Below, in pieces: positions 54,757 to 61,908 of a stretch of 64,000 bases of DNA. A program made the translations under genes and the position numbers. The DNA is from Janthinobacterium lividum. GTDB taxonomy: Bacteria; Pseudomonadota; Gammaproteobacteria; Burkholderiales; Burkholderiaceae_D. The stretch's first letter is position 1; each line of letters opens with the position of its first letter. Under the pieces are notes generated by a model. The model did not search any database, had not been told where the DNA came from, and was given only the letters and a program-made list of their open reading frames with translations. The stretch covers positions 1 to 64,000 of the forward strand of contig NZ_JAAOLY010000006.1 of the NCBI RefSeq assembly GCF_011601275.1. The letters run 5' to 3'.

Positions 54757-55233
54757 CCGCTAACTCCTTATTGCCGACCTTCAATACATTGTGTCGCCAT
54801 GCGCGGCGGGTGGCCACGCACGGGCGACACGCGCTTGCCTGATGCTTATCAGCCTACCATGCCGCTTATGGTTAATACAATCTTTTCTTTGTACTGTGAA
54901 CAACAAATTCCTGCGGAAACCATCCAGTGTGCGCGAAACCGCGACGACGCCGCGCGCGCTTGACTGGCTGGTCAATTACTCAACTATTTTCAATGCGGAA
55001 ACTAGCTACTCCTGGTTACCAAATCATAGTGAGTGATGAATTTTATTCATTCATTATTTGTAACTTTCAAATTAAATTTGCAAGAATATCAAACAATGGA
55101 ATTGCCTCTTTTGCTATAGTAAAAATCAATTTTCTACGCATTGGTCTTATCCGGCCGCGCAGGAGAGAGCATCCAAGACAGCATCCCAGACGCAAAACAT
55201 ATTGCATCCTACATAATCAGCAAGGGAAAATTC
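54757..55233. other. AT-rich divergent region between the secretion operon and a PEP-CTERM gene
   Basis: A 477-bp region more AT-rich than the flanks, especially from 54960 on. No credible gene is seen. It must carry the promoters of the leftward secretion operon and the rightward PEP-CTERM gene. TATAGT-like sequence lies near 55110, but I do not have a convincing -35 for it. Confidence 0.4.
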
Positions 55234-55992
55234 ATGACTCGTATTGTGCATTCGAAGGCAACTGCCGCAGCAAGTCCTTTCTCGGCCAAGCAGTGGACCG
55301 GCGCCGCCATCCTGGCCCTGTCCGCCGCCTGGGCCCCCGCCGCCATCGCGGACGTGATCAACTTTGATAAAATCGATAGCCAATTCGTCGGCCACGGCGA
55401 TTCCCTGGAATTCGGCAAATTCCTGCTGACGGGCGCTTCGAATACCGCCGGCGCCAGTTATGGCGACCTGGTCGGCGCCGTGTTCGACGGCACGGACCCG
55501 GCCGCATGCGGCATGGCGTGCCCGACCAACAATACGAGCAATTACTATGCATCCCTCAACGACGGCATCGTCTACCTCGATCCGCTGAATACGGGCGGCA
55601 GCGTCAGCCTGCAGGGTTTCGACGCCAGCTTCATAGGCTACGCCCAGGGCGTCACCTATCCGGCCGTAGCGGGACTGCTGCGCGTGCAAGGCTTCTATGC
55701 CAACGGTTCGTCCATCTATGAAACCTATCAGCTGGGCGGCCCCATCGGCGGCAACTTCCAGTTCCAGCATTACAACACCAGCGCCAGCTTCGGCAGCCAG
55801 CAATTCGCCTCGCTGGCCTTCTTCGGCTTCACTTGCAACACGGCCGGCAGTTGCAACGCCTTCACGACCAACAAGGGCCAGTTTGCGCTCGACAATATCG
55901 TCGCCTCGGTACCGGAGCCATCGACCTACGCGATGATGCTGCTGGGCCTGGCAGGCATCGGTTTCGCGGCGCGCCGCCGCCAGCAAGCCTGA
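55234..55992 (+). CDS. PEP-CTERM sorted exported protein
   Basis: A 252-residue secreted protein. The signal peptide is about residues 1-41 (helix TGAAILALSAAWAP, ending AIA). The mature part starts DVINFDKIDSQFVGHGDSLE, a beta-rich carbohydrate-binding-like fold. Cys pairs occur in AACGMACPTN and FTCNTAGSC. The sorting signal is VPEPSTYAMMLLGLAGIGF plus a basic tail. Start ATG 55234 has AAGGGAA about 8 bases upstream. It is followed 42 bp later by the S8 protease gene. Confidence 0.83.
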   Translation: MTRIVHSKATAAASPFSAKQWTGAAILALSAAWAPAAIADVINFDKIDSQFVGHGDSLEFGKFLLTGASNTAGASYGDLVGAVFDGTDPAACGMACPTNNTSNYYASLNDGIVYLDPLNTGGSVSLQGFDASFIGYAQGVTYPAVAGLLRVQGFYANGSSIYETYQLGGPIGGNFQFQHYNTSASFGSQQFASLAFFGFTCNTAGSCNAFTTNKGQFALDNIVASVPEPSTYAMMLLGLAGIGFAARRRQQA

Positions 55993-56034
55993 TCTTCCCT
56001 TTCGATTCCCGCTACCGTCACCAGGAAACCCTAC

Positions 56035-59000
56035 ATGACATTCCGCCCCACCTTGCGTCCCGTTTTGCGCCCCATTTCGCTCGCCGTGCTGAGCCTGTTT
56101 GCCAGCCTCAGCTTCCAGGCCCACGCCGACGACCTGCGCCGCCCCTACATCGTGCAGCTGACCGACAAACCGATCGCTTCCTACACCGGCTCGGTGGATG
56201 GCCTGGATGCCACCCAGCCTGCAGCCGGCAGCCGCCTCGACCTGGCCAGCACGCAAGTGCAGCTGTACGGCGACTACCTTGAACAGAAACAGGCGCGGGT
56301 ACAAGCCCTTGTCGCCGCCGCGCCCGTGCAATACCAGTACAAGATCGTCCTCAACGGTTTTTCCGCCCTGCTGACGGACGCCGAAGTGCGCCAGCTGCAG
56401 GCAAGCGGCGAAGTGGCCAGCATCGCTCCCGACGAACCGCGCGCCCTGCAAACGAACTACACGCCGACCTTCCTGGGCCTGGACCAGCCGGGCGGCCTGT
56501 GGAGCCAGCTGGGCGGCAAGCAGCATGCGGGCGAAAACATCATCATCGGCATCGTCGATGGCGGCGTGTGGCCGGAAAACCTGTCGTATGCGGACAGGGT
56601 CGACGCCAACGGCGCCCCGACCTTCGACCCGAACGCCACCCTGGCCTACGGCGCCGCGCCGGCCGCCTGGAAAGGCAGCTGCCAGACGGGTGAAGGCTTT
56701 ACGCAAGACCACTGCAACAACAAGCTGCTCGGCGCGCAATACTTCAACGCCGTGCGCCTGACCGAGACGGACAAGATCCAGCACTGGAGCGAATTCACCT
56801 CGCCGCGCGATTCCATCGGCGACCCGAATGGCGAAGGCGGCCACGGCACGCACACCTCGTCCACCGCGGGCGGCAATGCGGGCGTGCCGGTGACCGTGAA
56901 CGGCTCGCCACTGGGCGCCATTTCCGGCGTGGCGCCGCGCGCCCGCCTGTCCGTCTACAAGGTGTGCTGGTCGTACAACCTGGCTACCCAGCCGACCGGT
57001 GCGAAGAACGGTTGCTACGGCGGCGACAGCGTGGCGGCGATTGAAAAAGCCGTGCAGGATGGCGTGCACGTGATCAACTACTCGATCAGCGGCGGCGGCA
57101 CCGTCAACGACCCCGTCGAGCAAGCCTTTTTGCACGCATCGAATGCCGGCGTCTTCGTTGCCGCGTCGGCCGGCAATGCGGGCCCGGCCAATACCGTGGC
57201 GCACGTCAGCCCATGGATCACCACCGTGGCCGCCTCGACGCACAACCGCGCCAACCAGGCCAAGGTGACCTTGAGCAACGGCGCCAGCTACACGGGCGCC
57301 TCGCTCAACTACAACCCGCTGCCGGCCACCACCCTGATCCGCGCGCAAGACGCGGGCCTGCCCGGCGCCGATGCGCAAAAACTGGCCCTGTGCTACCGCG
57401 CCGGCGACAACGGCGGCGTGGCCCTGCTGGACCCGGCCAAGGTCGCCGGCAAGGTCGTCAGCTGCCTGCGCGGCACCACGGCGCGCACCGACAAGGGCAT
57501 CGCCGTGCTCGAAGCGGGCGGCGCCGGCATGGTGCTGGTCGACACGGGCGTGGGCCTCGTGTCCGACCCGCACGTGCTGCCGGCCGTGCACGTGAGCGCC
57601 GCCGATGGCGCGCTGATCAATGCCCAGGCACAAACGGGCACGGCCACGGCCGCCATCTCGCGCTTCGTCACCAACGGTAACGGTCCCGCCGCCCCCGTGG
57701 TGGCCGACTTCTCGTCGCGCGGCCCGAACCTGTATGACGCCAACCTGCTCAAGCCGGACGTCACCGCGCCTGGCGTGGACATCCTGGCGGGCGGCACGCC
57801 TGCCCTGTCGCGCGCCCAGCGCGATGCCGTGCAGGATGGCAGCCTGGTGCCGGCGCAAGCCTACATCTTCCTGCAAGGCACTTCGATGGCCAGCCCGCAC
57901 GTGGCCGGCCTGGCCGCCCTGCTGCGCCAGCAGCATCCGGACTGGAGCCCAGCCGCCATCAAGTCGGCCCTGATGACGACCGGCAGCGCCACCTTGCCCG
58001 ACATCCAGGCGGGCGACGCACGCGGCATCCTGCCATGGGGCCAAGGCGCCGGCCACGTGACGCCGAACAAGGCAACCGATCCCGGCCTCGTGTATGACGC
58101 CAGCCTGGCCGACTACAAGAAATACATGTGCGGCGTCGGCATGACGGCCGAATGCGCGGGCGGCACCCTGGCCGGTTACAACCTGAACATGCCGTCCATC
58201 ACCATCGGCAACGTGCTGGGCACGCAAACGGTGACGCGCCGCGTCACCAACGTGGGCAGCAGCAGCGCCACCTACACGGCCAGCGCCTCGCTCAGCGGCT
58301 ACAGCGTGACGGTAACGCCTGCCACCTTGGCGCTGGCACCCGGCGAAACCAAGTCCTTCAGCGTGACCCTGGCGCGCACGACGGCGCCGGACAATGCCTG
58401 GCAGTATGGCGCCCTCGTGTGGAGCGACGGCGTGCACACGGTGCGCAGCCCCGTCACGGCCCGCTCGGGCCGCGCGGTGCAGTCGCCGGCATTGCTGCAG
58501 GCCGACAAGGTCAGCGGCCTGCGTTCGCTGACCCTGTCCACCGGCTTTGCCGGCAAGGTCGGCGCGGCGACGGGCGGCCTGAAGGAAGTGGCGCGCAGCG
58601 CACAAACCATCAGCCAGGCAGCGCCGGGCAGCGTGGAAACGCTGGCGCAGATGGCCGACGCGTGCAAGGCGGGCGGCAGCGGCGTGCGCGCAGTCAATGT
58701 CAGCATTCCCGCCAGCACCGTTGTGGCGCGCTTCGAAATCTTCGACCGCGACACCACGGAAGGCGCCGGCAATGACCTCGACATGCTGCTGCTCAACAGC
58801 GCCGGCGCGACCGTCGCCACCTCGGCCACGGCCGGCTCGAACGAAGCCATCACCATCACTACCCCGGTGGCAGGCAACTACAAGGTGTGCGTGATCGGCT
58901 ACGAACTGGCAAATGGCGTCTCGACCGGCTTCGGCCTGTCGTCGGCCGTCGTCACGACAGCCGACAAGGGCGGCAACCTGAAAGCCACCCTGCCAACCAA

Positions 59001-59199
59001 GGTGTACGTGGGCGGCAGCGCCACGGCCGGCGTCAGCTGGTCGGGGCTGGAAACGGGCAAGCGCTACCTGGGCGGCGTAGTCTTCCTTGATGGTAACAAC
59101 GCGGCAGCGTCCACCACCGTGCTGTCGGTGGAGACCAACAGCCCGTTGCCACTGGCCGTCCCCAGCCAGCGCAACGTGAGGGCGGACGCCAAGCTGTAA
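56035..59199 (+). CDS. Secreted subtilisin-like (S8) serine protease
   Basis: A 1054-residue extracellular protease. It has a signal peptide (about 1-31), an inhibitor I9 propeptide (about 35-135), and an S8 domain with catalytic Asp175 (IVDGGVWPE), His270 (GHGTHTSS) and Ser617 (GTSMASPHVAG). A PA-like insert lies between His and Ser (about 430-550), as in cucumisin-type enzymes. The C-terminal part has a fibronectin-like region (ATYTASASLSGYSV) and a prepeptidase-like domain. There is no PEP-CTERM tail. A paralogous propeptide-only gene follows. Confidence 0.9.
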   Translation: MTFRPTLRPVLRPISLAVLSLFASLSFQAHADDLRRPYIVQLTDKPIASYTGSVDGLDATQPAAGSRLDLASTQVQLYGDYLEQKQARVQALVAAAPVQYQYKIVLNGFSALLTDAEVRQLQASGEVASIAPDEPRALQTNYTPTFLGLDQPGGLWSQLGGKQHAGENIIIGIVDGGVWPENLSYADRVDANGAPTFDPNATLAYGAAPAAWKGSCQTGEGFTQDHCNNKLLGAQYFNAVRLTETDKIQHWSEFTSPRDSIGDPNGEGGHGTHTSSTAGGNAGVPVTVNGSPLGAISGVAPRARLSVYKVCWSYNLATQPTGAKNGCYGGDSVAAIEKAVQDGVHVINYSISGGGTVNDPVEQAFLHASNAGVFVAASAGNAGPANTVAHVSPWITTVAASTHNRANQAKVTLSNGASYTGASLNYNPLPATTLIRAQDAGLPGADAQKLALCYRAGDNGGVALLDPAKVAGKVVSCLRGTTARTDKGIAVLEAGGAGMVLVDTGVGLVSDPHVLPAVHVSAADGALINAQAQTGTATAAISRFVTNGNGPAAPVVADFSSRGPNLYDANLLKPDVTAPGVDILAGGTPALSRAQRDAVQDGSLVPAQAYIFLQGTSMASPHVAGLAALLRQQHPDWSPAAIKSALMTTGSATLPDIQAGDARGILPWGQGAGHVTPNKATDPGLVYDASLADYKKYMCGVGMTAECAGGTLAGYNLNMPSITIGNVLGTQTVTRRVTNVGSSSATYTASASLSGYSVTVTPATLALAPGETKSFSVTLARTTAPDNAWQYGALVWSDGVHTVRSPVTARSGRAVQSPALLQADKVSGLRSLTLSTGFAGKVGAATGGLKEVARSAQTISQAAPGSVETLAQMADACKAGGSGVRAVNVSIPASTVVARFEIFDRDTTEGAGNDLDMLLLNSAGATVATSATAGSNEAITITTPVAGNYKVCVIGYELANGVSTGFGLSSAVVTTADKGGNLKATLPTKVYVGGSATAGVSWSGLETGKRYLGGVVFLDGNNAAASTTVLSVETNSPLPLAVPSQRNVRADAKL

Positions 59200-59222
59200 C
59201 GCTATCGCTCCAGCGGTAACAC

Positions 59223-59250
59223 AACGCGCCCTGCGGGGCGCGTTTTTTAT
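59223..59250 (+). terminator. Rho-independent terminator of the S8 protease gene
   Basis: AACGCGCC pairs with GGCGCGTT around a short GC loop, followed by a T-run at about 59243-59248. It separates the protease from the I9-like gene 25 bp on. Confidence 0.75.
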
Positions 59251-59274
59251 GCGCGACGCGCGTACAATCGACAC

Positions 59275-59685
59275 ATGTCCACACTACGCCTCGGTATTGC
59301 CATCCTGGCCGGCATGGCCGGCATCCATGCCCTGCCTGTCGCGGCGCAGGCCGCCGCGCGGCTGTCGTATCTGGTGCAATTGCGCGCCCCGCCGCTGGCC
59401 TCGCAAGCGGACGGCGTGCATGGGCTCGATACCAACAGCGATGCGGCACGGCGCTACACGGCCCGGCTGGAAGCGCAGCAGCGCGCCGTGCTGGCGCTGG
59501 TGCCAGACGCTCCCGTGCAGTACCGCTACACGGCGGCCTTCAACGGCTTTGCCGCCATGCTGACACCGGCCGAAGTGGCCCGCCTGCAAGCGAGCCCGGA
59601 CGTGGCGCGGGTATCGCCCGGCAGCATCGAACACACGCAAGATGGTAATGAAAAGATGCAGGCCGGGCCGCTTGACCAGCGCTAA
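59275..59685 (+). CDS. Stand-alone I9 (S8 propeptide)-like secreted protein
   Basis: A 136-residue protein with a signal peptide (about residues 1-27, ending AQA) and a single I9-type domain. The stretch VPDAPVQYRYTAAFNGFAAM closely parallels VAAAPVQYQYKIVLNGFSAL in the protease upstream, and LTPAEVARLQASPDVARVSP matches its LTDAEVRQLQASGEVASIAP. It ends soon after the domain with no catalytic part. It may inhibit or chaperone the protease in trans, or be the remains of a duplicated protease. No frameshift or catalytic-domain fragment is seen downstream. Confidence 0.75.
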   Translation: MSTLRLGIAILAGMAGIHALPVAAQAAARLSYLVQLRAPPLASQADGVHGLDTNSDAARRYTARLEAQQRAVLALVPDAPVQYRYTAAFNGFAAMLTPAEVARLQASPDVARVSPGSIEHTQDGNEKMQAGPLDQR

Positions 59686-60353
59686 TGGCTGAGCAGGCGC
59701 AGCGCAATGCCGCGCGACACGGCTTGCGTGCGGTTACTGACGCCCAATAATTTATAGATGCGCTGCAAGTGGCTTTTCACAGTCCAGCCGCTGATGCCGA
59801 GGATTTGTCCCACCTCGTCATTGCTTTTCCCCTCGCGCACCCAATGCAGCACTTCCAGCTCGCGCGCACTGGCCGCGCGCGTGGCAGCCGGGCCGGTCAC
59901 GGGCGCACGCTGGCTGCTTGGCAGCGTCAGCCAGTGCACGTGCAGGTAGGGCAGCAGCAATTCCAGCGCATACGCCTGACGCGCCGCGTCCGCCGGCGTT
60001 ACGGCGAAGAGGGCAAAAAAGCTGCCGCCGGCGTCGCCCACGCTGCCATGCACCAGCACGCCGTCGATGACGCCCGCCCGCCGGTCGCCCGCGCGCCAGG
60101 ACAGCGCAAGGTGCGCCAGCTGGCCTTGCCGCTGGCGCAGTTGCGCGTGATCGGGCGCGGCGCTGTGCCAGGCTTCGCTGCGCAGCACGGCCCCGTCGGC
60201 GTCCAGTTGCGCGCACATCAATATGTCGTGCGGCAACAGCGTTTGCAGCGGCCCCTGGCTCCACAGGAAGAAATCGCCGGGCGCCGCGATGCCATGCGCG
60301 CCGAGGATGGCGTGCAGCAAGTATTCCTGTTCCCGTCCCGTCAGCAACATCAT
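59682..60353 (-). CDS. LuxR-family regulator, EpsA-like
   Basis: A 223-residue regulator with an N-terminal domain and a LuxR HTH (about 160-220; SARELEVLHWVREGKSNDEV then LGISGWTVKSHLQRIYKLLG). The N-terminal layout (TGREQEYLLHAILGA) resembles the EpsA group linked to exosortase and exopolysaccharide loci. ATG 60353 overlaps the upstream stop as ATGA; the GTG at 60359 is less likely. It is coupled to the atypical response regulator upstream. EpsA assignment is from memory of the family and should be tested. Confidence 0.75.
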   Translation of the reverse strand: MMLLTGREQEYLLHAILGAHGIAAPGDFFLWSQGPLQTLLPHDILMCAQLDADGAVLRSEAWHSAAPDHAQLRQRQGQLAHLALSWRAGDRRAGVIDGVLVHGSVGDAGGSFFALFAVTPADAARQAYALELLLPYLHVHWLTLPSSQRAPVTGPAATRAASARELEVLHWVREGKSNDEVGQILGISGWTVKSHLQRIYKLLGVSNRTQAVSRGIALRLLSH

Positions 60354-61072
60354 GCGCACACGGCCGCATCGGCCGCGTCAATCGCCAGGTAACGGTAGCC
60401 GCTGCCGCGCACGGTTTCGATGCGGTGGCCGCAGCCGCCCGGCTGCAAGGCGTGGCGCAAGCGGCCCACGTGGGCGTCGACCGTGCGTTCGTCGAGATAG
60501 GCGGCATGGCCCCACACCTGGTCCAGCAGTTGCGCGCGGCTGTGCACCCTGCCCGGATGGTCCATCAAAAAATGCAGCAGCTTGAATTCCACGCGGCCAA
60601 GGTGGATGGGTACGCTACCCGCCGTCACGCGCAGGGTGTGCGGGTCGAGCCGCAAGGCGGCAGCCCCGGCCGTGCCTGCGCCTGTGCGCAAGGCCGAAGG
60701 CGCGCACCGGCGCAGCAGCGCGTGCACGCGGGCCAGCATCTCACGGGGACCGAAAGGCTTGCACAGATAATCGTCGGCGCCGCTTTCCAGCGCCAGCACC
60801 TTGTCTTGTTCGCTGTCGCGCGCGCTGATCATGATGATGGGCAAGTCGCACAGCACGCCGTCCTGGCGCACCTGGCGCAGCAGCGCGATGCCGGACGCAT
60901 CCGGCAGTTCCCATTCCAGCAGCAGCACGTCGGGCGGGTCGGCGGCCAGCAGTGCCAGCGCGCCGCGCGCATCCAGGGCGCAACTGACCCGGTAGCCGGC
61001 GCCCGCGAGGTTATGCGCCAGCAGCGCCTGTATGGCAGGCGCAGGGTCCAGCACCAGGATATGGCCAGGCAT
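60350..61072 (-). CDS. OmpR/PhoB-like response regulator lacking the phosphoacceptor Asp
   Basis: A 240-residue regulator with a receiver (about 1-120) and winged-helix domain (about 135-230; FKLLHFLMDHPGRVHSRAQL, and YLDERTVDAHVGRLRHAL). At the phosphoacceptor position the sequence is LLLEWELPD, so Glu53 replaces Asp. In the acidic pocket the usual pair is LDPA, with Asp9 but Pro10. Lys in LCKPFGP and Ser in ISARDS are retained. It is therefore an atypical receiver that may act without phosphorylation. It precedes the EpsA-like regulator and no kinase is adjacent. Confidence 0.85.
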   Translation of the reverse strand: MPGHILVLDPAPAIQALLAHNLAGAGYRVSCALDARGALALLAADPPDVLLLEWELPDASGIALLRQVRQDGVLCDLPIIMISARDSEQDKVLALESGADDYLCKPFGPREMLARVHALLRRCAPSALRTGAGTAGAAALRLDPHTLRVTAGSVPIHLGRVEFKLLHFLMDHPGRVHSRAQLLDQVWGHAAYLDERTVDAHVGRLRHALQPGGCGHRIETVRGSGYRYLAIDAADAAVCA

Positions 61073-61216
61073 CGATGCATCTCCCGAAAAAGTTGGCAGC
61101 AGTCATGAAAATACTAGACTGCCCGACAAGTTTTTTACTATGCATCAAGCGTAAAACGGTGACTAATACAATTTAGTTTCCTGATTTATAGCTATTACGA
61201 ATAAATAGATGAAAAA

Positions 61217-61247
61217 AAACACAGCGGCCCGCAGGCGCGCTGTGTTT
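61217..61247 (-). terminator. Rho-independent terminator of the PEP-CTERM gene
   Basis: AAACACAGCG (61217-61226) pairs with CGCTGTGTTT (61238-61247). On the minus strand an eight-base T-run follows. It ends transcription from the nuclease / PEP-CTERM gene pair. Confidence 0.8.
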
Positions 61248-61259
61248 AATCTGGGAAGA

Positions 61260-61898
61260 TTATGCGCGTGCGACAGGCTGGCGTCGGCGCAGGGCGAAAC
61301 CAATCAGCGCCAGGCCGCCTGTCAGCATCATCCATTCCGACGCTTCCGGCACGGCCGAGATCGACGCGATGCCTGCATACGTGCTGCCGGCGATGCTGGC
61401 CGGCAAGCCGCCGTTAAGCGGGGTCAGTTCGAACTGCACCAGATTGCCATTCGCATTGCCCAGGTAAGCCATGCCGGTGTAGTCGAGCAAGCCCACGCCA
61501 AACGTCGTGCCCGCATTGCCGGCCGTGTTCAGGAAGTCGCCGCCAAAGACGATATTGAAACCGAATTTGCCGCCCAGGGTCACGTTGTGAAACCAGTCGT
61601 TGTAGGCGCCGCTATTGCCGAAGGTTAAGGTGCCAGGCAAGCTGCCGCTGACGTTGCCTTCCTGCGAGGCCAGCGCGCCGAACGCGCCCGAGAAATTGCT
61701 GAGTACGGCGCTGGCGCCCGGTGCCGGGCTATTGCCGGCGATAAAGGCGAAGTCGAGGAAACCGGCGCCGGAAAAAGCGCTCGTGTCGATTTCCACGTGG
61801 TAGCCGAGCGGATCCGCCAGCGCCAGGCTGGAGCTAGCGGCCAGGAGGGCGGCCAGCACGGCGCGGCGCAAGGTGAGGTTGAATGTCGTTGTCAACAT
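61260..61898 (-). CDS. PEP-CTERM sorted exported protein
   Basis: A 212-residue secreted protein. The signal peptide is about residues 1-28 (ending LALA). The mature start is DPLGYHVEIDTSAFSGAGFL with LDFAFIAGN, a pattern seen in one PEP-CTERM subfamily. The C-terminus VPEASEWMMLTGGLALIGF with RRRQPVARA is a variant sorting signal in which PEA replaces PEP. It starts 10 bp after the nuclease stop, so the two are probably one operon. Confidence 0.8.
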   Translation of the reverse strand: MLTTTFNLTLRRAVLAALLAASSSLALADPLGYHVEIDTSAFSGAGFLDFAFIAGNSPAPGASAVLSNFSGAFGALASQEGNVSGSLPGTLTFGNSGAYNDWFHNVTLGGKFGFNIVFGGDFLNTAGNAGTTFGVGLLDYTGMAYLGNANGNLVQFELTPLNGGLPASIAGSTYAGIASISAVPEASEWMMLTGGLALIGFALRRRQPVARA

Positions 61899-61908
61899 GA
61901 TGGTGTCC

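Noticed and set aside
54791-55036. 81-codon plus-strand frame between the secretion operon and the PEP-CTERM gene
   Set aside because: Low-complexity, Cys/Leu/Ser-mixed composition, no start signal; region looks regulatory.
55147-59274. 1375-codon open frame on the minus strand opposite the S8 protease and the PEP-CTERM gene
   Set aside because: It is fully antisense to two proteins with clear signal peptides, catalytic residues or sorting signals. Its composition (Arg/Ala/Gly/His-rich, no domains) is typical of reverse-strand frames in GC-rich coding DNA.
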